Below the pieces are notes generated by a model. It made no database searches, was not told the origin of the DNA, and saw only the letters and a program-made list of their open reading frames with translations. Of a DNA stretch of 38,482 nucleotides, positions 16,590-24,919 are shown piece after piece. The number at the start of each line of letters is the position of its first letter. Position 1 is the first letter of the stretch. The stretch is from NCBI GenBank assembly GCA_913049535.1, contig CAJWYF010000014.1, positions 1-38,482 on the forward strand, given 5' to 3'. A program made the translations under genes and the position numbers. The DNA comes from an uncultured Synechococcus sp. Lineage in GTDB: Bacteria > Cyanobacteriota > Cyanobacteriia > PCC-6307 > Cyanobiaceae.

Positions 16590-16682
16590 ATGGGCATTGC
16601 CATTTACCTGACCCTGGTTGGGACGTTCCTGGTCACCGCTTTTGTGCTGACCCGTCTGCTGAAGGGAATCAAGCTGATCTGA
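16590..16682 (+). CDS. petL: Cytochrome b6-f complex subunit VI (PetL)
   Basis: Only 30 codons, easily missed. The product is a single hydrophobic helix, MGIAIYLTLVGTFLVTAF followed by VLTRLLKGIKLI. The C-terminal (K/R)xIKLI is the hallmark of PetL (for example ...FGLQKIKLI in other cyanobacteria), and the length fits (about 30-32 residues). PetL stabilises the dimeric cytochrome b6f complex in the thylakoid. It lies alone on the plus strand between the minus-strand radical SAM and MFS genes, so it needs its own promoter. No Shine-Dalgarno is seen. Confidence 0.87.
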   Translation: MGIAIYLTLVGTFLVTAFVLTRLLKGIKLI

Positions 16683-16698
16683 TCTCCGCTGCTGCGCT

Positions 16699-17922
16699 TC
16701 AGCTCACCAGTACCAGGCGGCTGCGGCCGCGGCGCACCAGCTCCAGAGCGGCGATGGTCACACCAATCGCCCCCAGCACACCGCAGGTGGGCCCGAGCCC
16801 CCAGCGCATCGTCATGGCAGCGGCCAGCAGTCCGCTGATGCCGCCTCCGCCGAGAAAGGCGATCTGGCTGAGCCCGGCCATGCGTCCGCGCAGCACCTGC
16901 GGAGCACCCACCTGGGCAATCAGGTTGGTGCCGGCCAGCAACACCGCGGTGCCAGCGCCGATCACAAAGGCCATCGCCAGGCTCCAGGCCGGATGACCCG
17001 TGCGGCTCAGCCCCAGCTGGGCCACCGCGGTGATCAGGGCGCTGGTGCCCAGCAGCAGGGCAGGCCGCTGGCTCAGCCAGACACTGTTGCGTTGCAGCAC
17101 CAGGCCGCCGCTGATGCTGCCTGCAGCCAGCACGCTGGTGAACAGCCCCAGGTCCTGGGGGCTTGGGCCGATGAAGCTTGAGGCCATCACAGCAGCCAGC
17201 CCTGGGTGAAAGAAGCCCACCAGGCAGAACAGCGCCGTGAAGCGCAGCACATGCCTCAACTCACTGCCGCAGTCCCGCCAGGCCCGCTGCAGGGTGGCGG
17301 AGGCGCCGGCTCGGCTGCGCTGCTCTTGATCCAGTCGCGGCTGCAGCAGCCATACCACCGAGATGATCGGCAGCACGTAACTGCTGGCATCAAGCAGCAG
17401 GGCCAGAGCGGGCCCGGTGAGGGCCACCAGTAATCCCCCCACAGGCGGACCCACGAGCTTGCCGGTGTTGAACACCAGCGAGAACGCCGTCAGGTAGGGA
17501 CCCAACTCCTCGGGCCTTTCAACCAGCAGCGCGCAGTATTTGTTGCGAGCAGTGAGCTCATAGGTGCTGGCCACGCCCACCATCAAGGTGCTCAGCAGCA
17601 GCCAGGCGGCCTGGGTGGAGCCGCTGGTCAGCGGCGCAGCGATTGCACCCCCCAGTGCACCGACCAGCAGGCCGATCTGGGCCCAGACCAGCACGCGTTC
17701 GCAGCCATGGCGGTCGGTCAGCACACCGGCAGGGCCACTCATCACCAGGCTCGGCAGGGCCAGCACGGCGAACTGCAGCGCCACCACCAATGGGTTGTTG
17801 GTGCCGCTCATCAGCATCCAGCCTTTGGCCGTCAGCCCGGCAAAGGAGCCCACGGTGCTGAGCCCGGAGGCCAGCAGGAAAAGATTGCGCTGCTGCGGCA
17901 GGGACAGGCCAGCGGCGTTCAC
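16699..17922 (-). CDS. MFS transporter
   Basis: A 407-residue major facilitator protein with about twelve hydrophobic helices. The loop between helices 2 and 3 has the MFS signature-like [13 protein letters not shown]. The N-terminus [24 protein letters not shown] and the overall organisation resemble the EntS-like (MFS_3) exporter group. Substrate unknown. The GTG start overlaps the rimO TGA (GTGA), so it is translated with rimO. It ends 16 nt from petL convergently. Confidence 0.88.
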   Translation of the reverse strand: MNAAGLSLPQQRNLFLLASGLSTVGSFAGLTAKGWMLMSGTNNPLVVALQFAVLALPSLVMSGPAGVLTDRHGCERVLVWAQIGLLVGALGGAIAAPLTSGSTQAAWLLLSTLMVGVASTYELTARNKYCALLVERPEELGPYLTAFSLVFNTGKLVGPPVGGLLVALTGPALALLLDASSYVLPIISVVWLLQPRLDQEQRSRAGASATLQRAWRDCGSELRHVLRFTALFCLVGFFHPGLAAVMASSFIGPSPQDLGLFTSVLAAGSISGGLVLQRNSVWLSQRPALLLGTSALITAVAQLGLSRTGHPAWSLAMAFVIGAGTAVLLAGTNLIAQVGAPQVLRGRMAGLSQIAFLGGGGISGLLAAAMTMRWGLGPTCGVLGAIGVTIAALELVRRGRSRLVLVS

Positions 17923-19298
17923 AGATGCCGTGCGGCATCCACCATCGCGTCAATGCCCACCACTTCACCCTGCAGGTCGTACACGTCCGAATCGGTGATT
18001 CGCACAGGCACCATCGTGCCAGCGGCGGCGGCGGCACCGTGGGCGCCCGGGCTGATGCGCACCTCCCCATCAACATCAGGGGCAAAGCGCAGGCAGCGGC
18101 CGATCAGCTCGCCGTTGCTGGGGTTTTCCTGCTCCACCAGCACATCGACGATGCGCCCCACCCAAGCGGCATTGCGCTCGGCGCTGATCGCTTGCTGGGC
18201 CTCCATCAAGCGGCCGCGGCGCTCCTCAGCCACCTCGGCCGGTACCGGGTTGGGCAGCTCTGCGGCCGGGGTGCCGTCTTCCGGGGAGAAGCAGAACACG
18301 CCGACATGGTCAAAGCGCTGCTCCTGCACAAACTGCAGCAGATGCTGGAAGTGGGCTTCGGTTTCACCAGGAAAGCCGACGATGAAGGTGGTGCGCAGCA
18401 CCGCATCGGGGAGCTGCTCTCGGATGCGCTGCAGCAGGGGTCCGGTCACCCCTTCCTGCCAGGGGCGGTTCATGGCTTTGAGCACTTCTGGATGGCTGTG
18501 CTGCAGGGGCAGATCGAGGTAGGGCAGCACGTTCGGCACCTCCCGATAGGCGGCCAGCACCTCGGACGTGAGTCCGGTTGGGTAGGCGTAGTGCACCCGG
18601 ATCCAGGGGATCTCCACCTCGCCGAGGGCTCGCAGCAGCTGGGCCAACTGGGGCTTGCCGTAGAGATCAAGGCCGTAGTTGGTGGTGATCTGGCTGATGA
18701 GGATCAGTTCCTGGACGCCTTGCGCCGCAAGCTGACGGGCTTCCGCCACGATCGATTCAATCGTGCGCGAGCGCTGATCACCGCGCAGCTTGGGAATGAT
18801 GCAGAAGGCGCAGCGGTAATCGCAGCCCTCGGCCACCTTCAGGTAGGCCACTGCTTCTGAGGTGGTGCGGTAGCGCGGCAGATGTTCATCGGCCACGAAG
18901 GTGGGCACCTCGCTGACACGGTTGACCCGCTCACCGGCCTCCACCTGTTGCAGCACCTCAACGATGTGCTGGTAATCGCCGGTGCCGACGATGGCGCGCG
19001 CTTCCGGCAGGGACTCCAGCAGGTCCTCCTTGAAATGCTGCGCCAGGCAACCGGCGATCACAATCTGCTTTCCCTGCTCTGCCAGATCCACCAGGGTGCG
19101 CACCGATTCGGTGCGGGCGTCCTGGATGAACGAGCAGGTGTTGACCACCACCACCTCCGCCTCAGCTTCATCAGCGCTGACGCCGTAGCCGGCTTCTGCC
19201 AGCAGCCCGAGCATGTGTTCGGTGTCCACCCGGTTCTTCTCGCAGCCCAGATGTGAGAAGGCCACCGTCGGCCTGACAGGGGTCTGCTCGCGAGCCAT
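17919..19298 (-). CDS. rimO: Ribosomal protein S12 methylthiotransferase RimO
   Basis: A 459-residue radical SAM methylthiotransferase which adds a methylthio group to the conserved aspartate of ribosomal protein S12. The N-terminal UPF0004 domain carries [16 protein letters not shown] (C19) plus C55 and C84, ligating the second cluster; GCEKN rather than the MiaB form identifies RimO. The radical SAM motif is C159-x3-C163-x2-C166 (CDYRCAFC). A TRAM domain ends the protein. I chose ATG 19298 because the longer frame to 19448 adds a non-conserved, charged tail. Confidence 0.95.
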   Translation of the reverse strand: MAREQTPVRPTVAFSHLGCEKNRVDTEHMLGLLAEAGYGVSADEAEAEVVVVNTCSFIQDARTESVRTLVDLAEQGKQIVIAGCLAQHFKEDLLESLPEARAIVGTGDYQHIVEVLQQVEAGERVNRVSEVPTFVADEHLPRYRTTSEAVAYLKVAEGCDYRCAFCIIPKLRGDQRSRTIESIVAEARQLAAQGVQELILISQITTNYGLDLYGKPQLAQLLRALGEVEIPWIRVHYAYPTGLTSEVLAAYREVPNVLPYLDLPLQHSHPEVLKAMNRPWQEGVTGPLLQRIREQLPDAVLRTTFIVGFPGETEAHFQHLLQFVQEQRFDHVGVFCFSPEDGTPAAELPNPVPAEVAEERRGRLMEAQQAISAERNAAWVGRIVDVLVEQENPSNGELIGRCLRFAPDVDGEVRISPGAHGAAAAAGTMVPVRITDSDVYDLQGEVVGIDAMVDAARHL

Positions 19299-19330
19299 GG
19301 CAGCATCAAGCCAACAGTTCAACCTACGCC

Positions 19331-20191
19331 CTGGCTGCCTCAGATCGCTGGAATCACCTTCTTTCTCACCGCGCCGCTGGCCGGCCGGCCCTGATCGGCG
19401 TCCTGCACCTCCCGCCCCTTCCTGGTAGCCCCCGTTGGGGAGGCTCAATGGCGGCTGTGGAGCGCTGGGCTCTGGAGGATGCCGCGGCTTACATCGATGG
19501 GGGTGCGGATGCCCTGGTGGTGGAGAATTTCGGCGATGGGCCCTTCTTTGCCGGTGCGGTGCCCCCCCAGACGGTGGCTGCCATGGCGGTCGTGGCCAGG
19601 GCCGTGGTCCAGCAGGCCCATGGCCTGCCTGTGGGCATCAACGTGCTGCGCAATGACGGAGCTGCTGCACTGGCTGTCGCGGCCGCCAGCGGAGCAGCGT
19701 TTGTGCGCGTCAATGTGCTCAGCAGCGCGATGGTCACCGATCAGGGCGTGATCGAAAGCAAAGCGGCGGAACTGATGCGATTGCGCCGTCTGCTGGATGC
19801 TCAGCGGGTGCTGGTCCTGGCGGATGTGCTGGTCAAGCATGCCTATCCCCTGGCGCCCCAACCCATTGCAGAGGCCGTGGAGGACACGCTGCAGCGGGCC
19901 GGCGCTGACGGCGTCATCGTCAGCGGTGTGGCCACTGGTGCAGCGCCGGCTCTGGCTGATCTGCAGCAGGCGCGCCGCAGTGCTCAGGGGGCCCCGGTGC
20001 TGATTGGCAGTGGCTGTGATGGCACCAATGCCGCTCGTCTGGCGCCCCATGCCGATGGGGTGATCGTTGCCAGTTCGCTCAAACGTGATGGGCTGTTGGC
20101 CAATCCGGTGGATCCGGTGCGGGTGCGTCAGCTCCGCCAAGCCCTGGAACAGTGCCAAACTCCCAGTGAGAGCAATCCATCGCTGCAGTGA
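19331..20191 (+). CDS. btpA: BtpA family protein, photosystem I biogenesis (start uncertain)
   Basis: A BtpA/SgcQ TIM-barrel protein; in Synechocystis BtpA is needed for stable PSI reaction centre proteins. The family N-terminal segment [17 protein letters not shown] is encoded at 19388-19438, in frame with and before the first ATG (19448), so the gene must start upstream. No ATG, GTG or TTG exists in this frame between the stop at 19274 and that segment; CTG at 19331 gives 286 residues, the usual length. Other signatures: [31 protein letters not shown], and [10 protein letters not shown]. It is coupled to the VKOR gene by GTGA. Confidence 0.83.
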   Translation: MAASDRWNHLLSHRAAGRPALIGVLHLPPLPGSPRWGGSMAAVERWALEDAAAYIDGGADALVVENFGDGPFFAGAVPPQTVAAMAVVARAVVQQAHGLPVGINVLRNDGAAALAVAAASGAAFVRVNVLSSAMVTDQGVIESKAAELMRLRRLLDAQRVLVLADVLVKHAYPLAPQPIAEAVEDTLQRAGADGVIVSGVATGAAPALADLQQARRSAQGAPVLIGSGCDGTNAARLAPHADGVIVASSLKRDGLLANPVDPVRVRQLRQALEQCQTPSESNPSLQ

Positions 20192-21141
20192 CCGCTTCCC
20201 GCCAGCGCCCTGAGCCCCCATTGCATCGCTGGGTGAGGCCCGTGATGGGGGCTCTGGCCACCATCGGTCTGATCGACACCGCTTCCATCACCCTGGAGCG
20301 CTGGGGTGTGATCGGCGAGCTGGCCTGCCCAGGCGGTGCCGATGGTTGCGACAAGGTGCTCAACAGCGCCTGGGGCACGGTGCTGGGCCAGCCCCTCGCC
20401 TTGTTTGGCCTGCTGGCCTATGGGGCGATCGTGCTGCTCTCGCTGCTGCCCCTGATTCCGGCTGTCCAGCAATGGTTGCTCAACCGCCAGAGCGGTGGTT
20501 CCACCCTCGGTTCACGCCGCAATAGTCGCTCCCCAGACCTGTTCTGGCATCTGGGCTATCTGCTCAGTCTGGCCATGGCGGTGTTCAGCTTGGTGCTGGT
20601 GGGGCTGATGCTGTTCCGCATCCAGGCCATCTGTGCGTTCTGTCTGCTGTCAGCGGGCCTGAGCCTGGCGCTGCTGGTGCTGCACGCCATCGGCCGGGAA
20701 TGGGAAGACCGCGGCCAGCTGCTGTTCCGCACGGTGATTGTGGCGGTGCTGGTGGCCCTGACGAGCCTCGCCTGGGTCGCTGCCGCTGATCGGCCCGAGG
20801 TGATCAGTGAGAAGGGGGCTCCACCAGCGGTGACCACCGTGAGCACCCCGGCAACACTTGCTCTTGCTGAGCACCTGAACAGCATCGGGGCGCGGATGTA
20901 TTCGGCCTACTGGTGCCCCCACTGCCATGAGCAGAAGCAGGAATTCGGCGCGGAAGCAGCCGCCAAGTTGGAGGTGATTGAGTGCGCGGCCGACGGCAAG
21001 AATTCCCAGGCTGCTCTGTGCCAGAGCAAGGCGATCGAGGGCTTCCCCAGCTGGGAGATCAATGGCCGCATCGATTCCGGGGTGAAGTCCCTCAGCAAGC
21101 TGGCTGATCTCAGCGATTACAAGGGTCCGCGGAACTTCTGA
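20188..21141 (+). CDS. Vitamin K epoxide reductase family protein fused to thioredoxin-like domain
   Basis: A 317-residue disulfide-generating membrane protein. The VKOR domain (about 15-200) has loop cysteines C47 and C54 (CPGGADGC), the quinone-proximal pair C149-A-F-C152, and four to five hydrophobic helices. The C-terminal Trx-like domain faces the lumen or periplasm with C243-P-H-C246 and a second pair C266/C278. Cyanobacterial homologues oxidise Trx cysteines using quinone, making disulfides in exported proteins. The GTG start overlaps the btpA TGA. The 3' end overlaps nadB by 32 nt. Confidence 0.94.
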   Translation: MTASRQRPEPPLHRWVRPVMGALATIGLIDTASITLERWGVIGELACPGGADGCDKVLNSAWGTVLGQPLALFGLLAYGAIVLLSLLPLIPAVQQWLLNRQSGGSTLGSRRNSRSPDLFWHLGYLLSLAMAVFSLVLVGLMLFRIQAICAFCLLSAGLSLALLVLHAIGREWEDRGQLLFRTVIVAVLVALTSLAWVAAADRPEVISEKGAPPAVTTVSTPATLALAEHLNSIGARMYSAYWCPHCHEQKQEFGAEAAAKLEVIECAADGKNSQAALCQSKAIEGFPSWEINGRIDSGVKSLSKLADLSDYKGPRNF

Positions 21142-22720
21142 TCGATCGCCCCTGCTGCTGGAGGGTGTGGTGCTGCCAGTAGGGCAGTGAGGCGGGGGCA
21201 TCGCTGCGGAAATGGCCGCCGCGGCTCTCGCGCCGGAAGGCGGCGGCTTCCAGCAGCAGGTGTGTGGTGATCAGCCGTTGACGGCATTCCCACAGCCAGC
21301 CCAGCTGTTGCAACTGAGCGGGCTGCAATTCCCTCTGCTCACCGGGCTGCAACCCGCTCACTGCCCCCAGCACCCGATCGAGATTCAGTTGCTCCTGCAG
21401 GCGCTGCCACTGCTGCAGGCCCTGGTGCAGCAGGCTGCTGTGCCGTTCCACGCCCGCGGTGCTCCAACTCAAGTGCCGCAGGTCATGAATCGTGCGGCTG
21501 CAGGGTTGGCGCAGGGGCTCTGGCGGTTCCCACTCCAGCGCACTGGTGCTGTTGGTGCCTTGGACTACCGGTGCTGCAGGGAGCCTGGCGCTGGCCAGCT
21601 GGCGGGCCATCACCAGGCATTCACTGAGGGAATTGCTGGCCAGGCGGTTGGCGCCATGCACCCCGCTGCTGGCCACTTCACCGACGGCATAGAGCCCTGG
21701 CAGGGAGGTGGCGGCCTCCAGGTCGGTGGCCACCCCGCCCATCCAGTAGTGAGCCGCCGGCGCCACCGGCAGCGCCACCTGGAGTGGATCGAGGCCCAGC
21801 TCACGGCAGCGGCCCAGGATCGTGGGGAACTGCCGCTGCAGGCGTTCCTCCCCGATCGGACGCAGGTCGAGCCAGAGCTGGGCCAGTTGCTGCCTGTGCA
21901 TCTCGCGCACCATGCGGCGGCTGAGCTGGTCGCGGGGCAGCAGTTCACTGCCGCTGCAGAAGAGGGGTTCACCATCGGCCTGCACCAACCGGGCTCCTTC
22001 TCCCCGCAGAGCCTCCGAGAGCAGGAAGTGCGGAGCACCGGGCTGCATCAAGGCCGTCGGGTGGAATTGCACAAACTCCATGTCGCGCAGCACCGCGCCG
22101 GCCTCGAAGGCCATCGCCATGCCATCGCCATGGGAGCCCCGTGGGTTGGTGGTGTTGCTGAACAGATGACCGCTGCCGCCGGTGGCCAGCACCACGGCAC
22201 CGGCGCTCAGCCAACCGAGGTTGCCGCCATGCAGCACTTGAACGCCGCAGCAGCGGTTGCCATCGCGCAGCAGCTGCAGGGCCAAGCTGCCGCGCAGCCA
22301 CTGGACATTGGGCCGCTGGGCGATGCAGCTCTCGAGCAGCTCCACCAGGGCCAGTCCGGTCTGATCGCGTGCATGCAGCACCCGGCGGCGGCTGTGGGCC
22401 GCCTCCAGCGTCGTGCTGAGCTGCGCGCCGCTGCGATCGAGCTGCAACCCCAGCTCCAGCAAGGTGTCGACACAGGCCGGCGCCTGACGCACCAGGCAGT
22501 CCACCGCCGCTGGATCGCAGAGGCCCATGCCGGCCTTGAGGGTGTCGCGGCGATGCAGCTCAGGGGAGTCATCCGCCCGCACCGCTGCGGCCAGGCCCCC
22601 CTGCGCCCAGCGGCTGGCTGCCGGGGTGGCTGTGTCTCGGCTCAACACCAGAACCCTGGCGCTGCCGGGCAGCTCCAGGGCACTCATCAGCCCAGCCACG
22701 CCGCTGCCAATCACGATCAC
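21110..22720 (-). CDS. nadB: L-aspartate oxidase
   Basis: A 536-residue flavoprotein that oxidises L-aspartate to iminoaspartate, the first step of de novo NAD synthesis. Seen: FAD Rossmann motif VIGSGVAGLMSALEL at the extreme N-terminus, SRWAQGGLAA, VVLATGGSGHLFSNTTNP, the DMEFVQFHPTAL substrate-site region, HYWMGGVATDLEA and YAVGEVASSGVHGANRLASNSL. The GTG at 22720 is the only canonical start; it leaves no residues before the first beta strand, whereas relatives have several. A CTG at 22780, overlapping the psbU TGA, would give the longer N-terminus. Confidence 0.94.
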   Translation of the reverse strand: MIVIGSGVAGLMSALELPGSARVLVLSRDTATPAASRWAQGGLAAAVRADDSPELHRRDTLKAGMGLCDPAAVDCLVRQAPACVDTLLELGLQLDRSGAQLSTTLEAAHSRRRVLHARDQTGLALVELLESCIAQRPNVQWLRGSLALQLLRDGNRCCGVQVLHGGNLGWLSAGAVVLATGGSGHLFSNTTNPRGSHGDGMAMAFEAGAVLRDMEFVQFHPTALMQPGAPHFLLSEALRGEGARLVQADGEPLFCSGSELLPRDQLSRRMVREMHRQQLAQLWLDLRPIGEERLQRQFPTILGRCRELGLDPLQVALPVAPAAHYWMGGVATDLEAATSLPGLYAVGEVASSGVHGANRLASNSLSECLVMARQLASARLPAAPVVQGTNSTSALEWEPPEPLRQPCSRTIHDLRHLSWSTAGVERHSSLLHQGLQQWQRLQEQLNLDRVLGAVSGLQPGEQRELQPAQLQQLGWLWECRQRLITTHLLLEAAAFRRESRGGHFRSDAPASLPYWQHHTLQQQGRSIRSSADPCNR

Positions 22721-22776
22721 GTCCCAGGGGGAGGTGAACGGGTTGGCGCTCGCGTCAGGCCGGTTGGAAAAGGCGA

Positions 22777-23157
22777 TCAGCGGTACTGGCCGTCGTTGAT
22801 GCGGTCAAAGCCTTCGTTGAGGGCGATTTCCGGGTCGGTGACGGTGAAGTTGTCCCGGTATTTCTCGAACAGTTCCACCTGACGCTCGCTCAGATCCAGA
22901 TTCAGAACGTCATCCACGCTGTCGTAGGGACCTCCGACAACGATCTTGCCGGCGAGGGTGGGGTACATGCCGGGGAACTGCTGGAAGCGCCGAACCGAGG
23001 AGTTGTTGAGATCCACCTTGCCGGCGGCTTCAGCGCGCTTGTCGTCAGCCAGGTTGCGGATCTCGGCGTTAGCCGCCAGTGGCAATCCGAGCCAGAGGCT
23101 GACCACGAGCATGCCGCTGAGCAGCAAGGACACGAACCGACGGGGGAGCCTGGACAT
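22777..23157 (-). CDS. psbU: Photosystem II extrinsic protein PsbU (12 kDa)
   Basis: A 126-residue lumenal protein of the oxygen-evolving complex that stabilises the Mn cluster with PsbO and PsbV. The signal peptide is visible (MSRLPRRFVSLLLSGMLVV...), with cleavage likely after AANA, before EIRNLADDKR. The mature protein has the paired helix-hairpin-helix region with KVDLNNSSVRRFQQFPGMYP and LAGKIVVGGPYDSVDDVL. I chose ATG 23157, as the upstream extension to 23220 would precede the signal's positive residues. It lies just upstream of nadB. Confidence 0.95.
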   Translation of the reverse strand: MSRLPRRFVSLLLSGMLVVSLWLGLPLAANAEIRNLADDKRAEAAGKVDLNNSSVRRFQQFPGMYPTLAGKIVVGGPYDSVDDVLNLDLSERQVELFEKYRDNFTVTDPEIALNEGFDRINDGQYR

Positions 23158-23246
23158 GCGTAAAGGGGCCGAAGCAGGGCTGGAGTGCAACGTTACAGAT
23201 GCCCGCTCAAGCCGGATCACCCAAGCAGGGCTCCATTCGCAGTTCT

Positions 23247-23945
23247 TTAAACCAGACCACTGAGGTGGGGGGCCACCAAGGCCAGCAGAAGGAACACCCC
23301 ATCAACGGCCAGGGTGCTCAGCAGCGTGCTGGCCATCACCTGCCCGCCTTCACCGCGCTGCCATAGCCAGCGGCTCAGACCGGCAAGGGTGACGGCCATG
23401 GTCAGAACAATGGCCAGATGCAGCGGCTCGAGAACGTGCTGAGCGGCTTGGCTGAGCAGAAGCGGGGCCTCTGCCGGTGTGGCCTGCAACACCTGCGGCC
23501 ACAGGGGCATCAGGCCGCAAAGGGCGGTGGCTGCATCGGTGCAGGCCGTGCCAATCAGTGCAGCGAGATAGAACTGACCGGCTCGGCGCCAGGGGCCGCC
23601 GAGTCCAGCGATCGCCAGGGGTAAAAGAAAGGCTTCCACCGGCAGATGCCAGAGGGGATGCAGCCGTAACCATCCCCAGAACAGCGAGCCGGCGATCCAG
23701 CTGCCGCAGAAACCAATCAGCAGTTGGCCGCGACTGCCGCCCAAGCGCAGGCCCAAGGCCATCAGCACAAAGGTGAACAGCACACTGCTGAAGGGCGAAG
23801 CCCGCACCCATGGGGCCTGCACAAACACCGGCAGGATCACCAGTGCAGCGGCCAGCAGCGGCGCTGAAACAGCAGCTCGCAGGCGTGGGTTGAACACCGC
23901 TGGCGCCGAGGTCAGAACTGGGGTGGCGCCGAGCAAACCCTGCAT
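23247..23945 (-). CDS. DUF3120 integral membrane protein
   Basis: A 232-residue cyanobacteria-specific membrane protein (DUF3120) with about six hydrophobic segments. Typical portions: LPVFVQAPWVRASPFSSVLFT near the N-terminus, PVEAFLLPLAIAGLGGPWRRAGQFYLAALIGTACTDAATAL in the middle (as pieces), and WQRGEGGQVMASTLLSTLAVDGVFLLLAL at the end. Function unknown. ATG 23945 is preferred; an in-frame TTG at 23963 adds six residues. It is divergent from uppP. Confidence 0.82.
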   Translation of the reverse strand: MQGLLGATPVLTSAPAVFNPRLRAAVSAPLLAAALVILPVFVQAPWVRASPFSSVLFTFVLMALGLRLGGSRGQLLIGFCGSWIAGSLFWGWLRLHPLWHLPVEAFLLPLAIAGLGGPWRRAGQFYLAALIGTACTDAATALCGLMPLWPQVLQATPAEAPLLLSQAAQHVLEPLHLAIVLTMAVTLAGLSRWLWQRGEGGQVMASTLLSTLAVDGVFLLLALVAPHLSGLV

Positions 23946-24042
23946 GTGAAGAAGCGTGCACAACCTTAAAGCCGTTGGACCTTGATCAGCGGAAAACGGG
24001 AACGTCCGCCGCGCCTAGGGTTCCGCCAGCAGGCCTGCCGCG

Positions 24043-24903
24043 TTGACCGCCCCGACTGATCCCACCTTTGTTGAAGCCTGCTGGCGCACGGTGGTGCTGG
24101 GGGTGGTGCAGGGGCTGACGGAATTTCTGCCCATCAGCAGTACGGCCCATCTCAAGGTGGTGCCGGTGCTGTTGGGTTGGGGTGACCCGGGTGTGGCGGT
24201 CACCGCGGTGATCCAGTTGGGCAGTATCGCGGCGGTCATCGCCTACTTCCGTGACGACCTGGCCCGGGTCTGCCGCGGCATGGGCAGGGCCCTGCGGCAG
24301 GGGGATTGGGGGCATGCCGACGCTCGGCTTGGTATCGCCATCGCCATCGGCACGGTGCCCATCGTGATCGCGGGCCTGGCGATCAAGCTGTTCTGGCCGG
24401 GTTACGAGACCTCGCCATTGCGCAGCGTCACTTCCATTGCGGTGGTCTCGATCGTCATGGCGCTGCTGCTGGCGTTGGCCGAGCAGGTGGGCCGCCGCCA
24501 GAAGCAGCTGCCGGCGGTGCAGGGGGCCGATGGTCTGTGGGTGGGCCTGGCTCAGGCGCTGGCGATCATTCCTGGCGTTTCCCGCTCAGGCAGCACCCTG
24601 ACCGCCTCGTTGCTGGTGGGCTGGGAGCGCTCCGATGCCGCGCGGTTCTCCTTTCTGCTCGGCATTCCGGCGATCACGCTGGCGGGATTGGTGGAGCTCA
24701 AGAGCGCTTTTGCCGCCGGTTCGGCCTACGGCCCGGTGCCGATGCTGCTGGGAATCCTGTCGGCGGCGGTCATTTCCTGGCTGGCGATCGCCTGGCTGCT
24801 GCGCTTTTTGCAGACCAACAGCACCTGGCCCTTTGTGATCTATCGCCTGCTGTTTGGTGCCGGGTTGCTGTGGGCCGTCGCCATGAACCCCACACTGGGA
24901 TAA
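24043..24903 (+). CDS. uppP: Undecaprenyl-diphosphatase (BacA/UppP)
   Basis: A 286-residue polytopic membrane enzyme that dephosphorylates undecaprenyl pyrophosphate to recycle the lipid carrier for peptidoglycan and O-antigen. Two re-entrant signatures are present: GVVQGLTEFLPISSTAHL (E27 and the S-S-T-A-H loop) and the arginine loop IIPGVSRSGSTLTASLL. About eight hydrophobic stretches. The start is TTG at 24043, giving the usual N-terminus just before the first helix. It precedes the DUF512 gene by 16 nt, so the two are probably co-transcribed. Confidence 0.95.
   Translation: MTAPTDPTFVEACWRTVVLGVVQGLTEFLPISSTAHLKVVPVLLGWGDPGVAVTAVIQLGSIAAVIAYFRDDLARVCRGMGRALRQGDWGHADARLGIAIAIGTVPIVIAGLAIKLFWPGYETSPLRSVTSIAVVSIVMALLLALAEQVGRRQKQLPAVQGADGLWVGLAQALAIIPGVSRSGSTLTASLLVGWERSDAARFSFLLGIPAITLAGLVELKSAFAAGSAYGPVPMLLGILSAAVISWLAIAWLLRFLQTNSTWPFVIYRLLFGAGLLWAVAMNPTLG
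24784..24791 (+). repeat. HIP1 palindrome (GCGATCGC)
   Basis: A single highly iterated palindrome, inside uppP. It is the only one I noticed by eye in the window. Many freshwater cyanobacteria carry one about every kilobase, so scarcity here fits the Synechococcus/Cyanobium picocyanobacterial clade. Confidence 0.6.
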
Positions 24904-24910
24904 GCCGGCC

Positions 24911-24915
24911 GGAGG
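24911..24915 (+). promoter_or_regulatory. Shine-Dalgarno GGAGG supporting a GTG start
   Basis: GGAGG lies 4 nt before the GTG at 24920. Most genes in this window lack a recognisable Shine-Dalgarno, so this one is useful in fixing the start of the PDZ/radical SAM gene. Confidence 0.5.
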
Positions 24916-24919
24916 GTCT

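Noticed and set aside
21212-22882. 556-codon plus-strand frame opposite nadB
   Set aside because: NadB motifs are continuous on the minus strand; this frame also runs over psbU.
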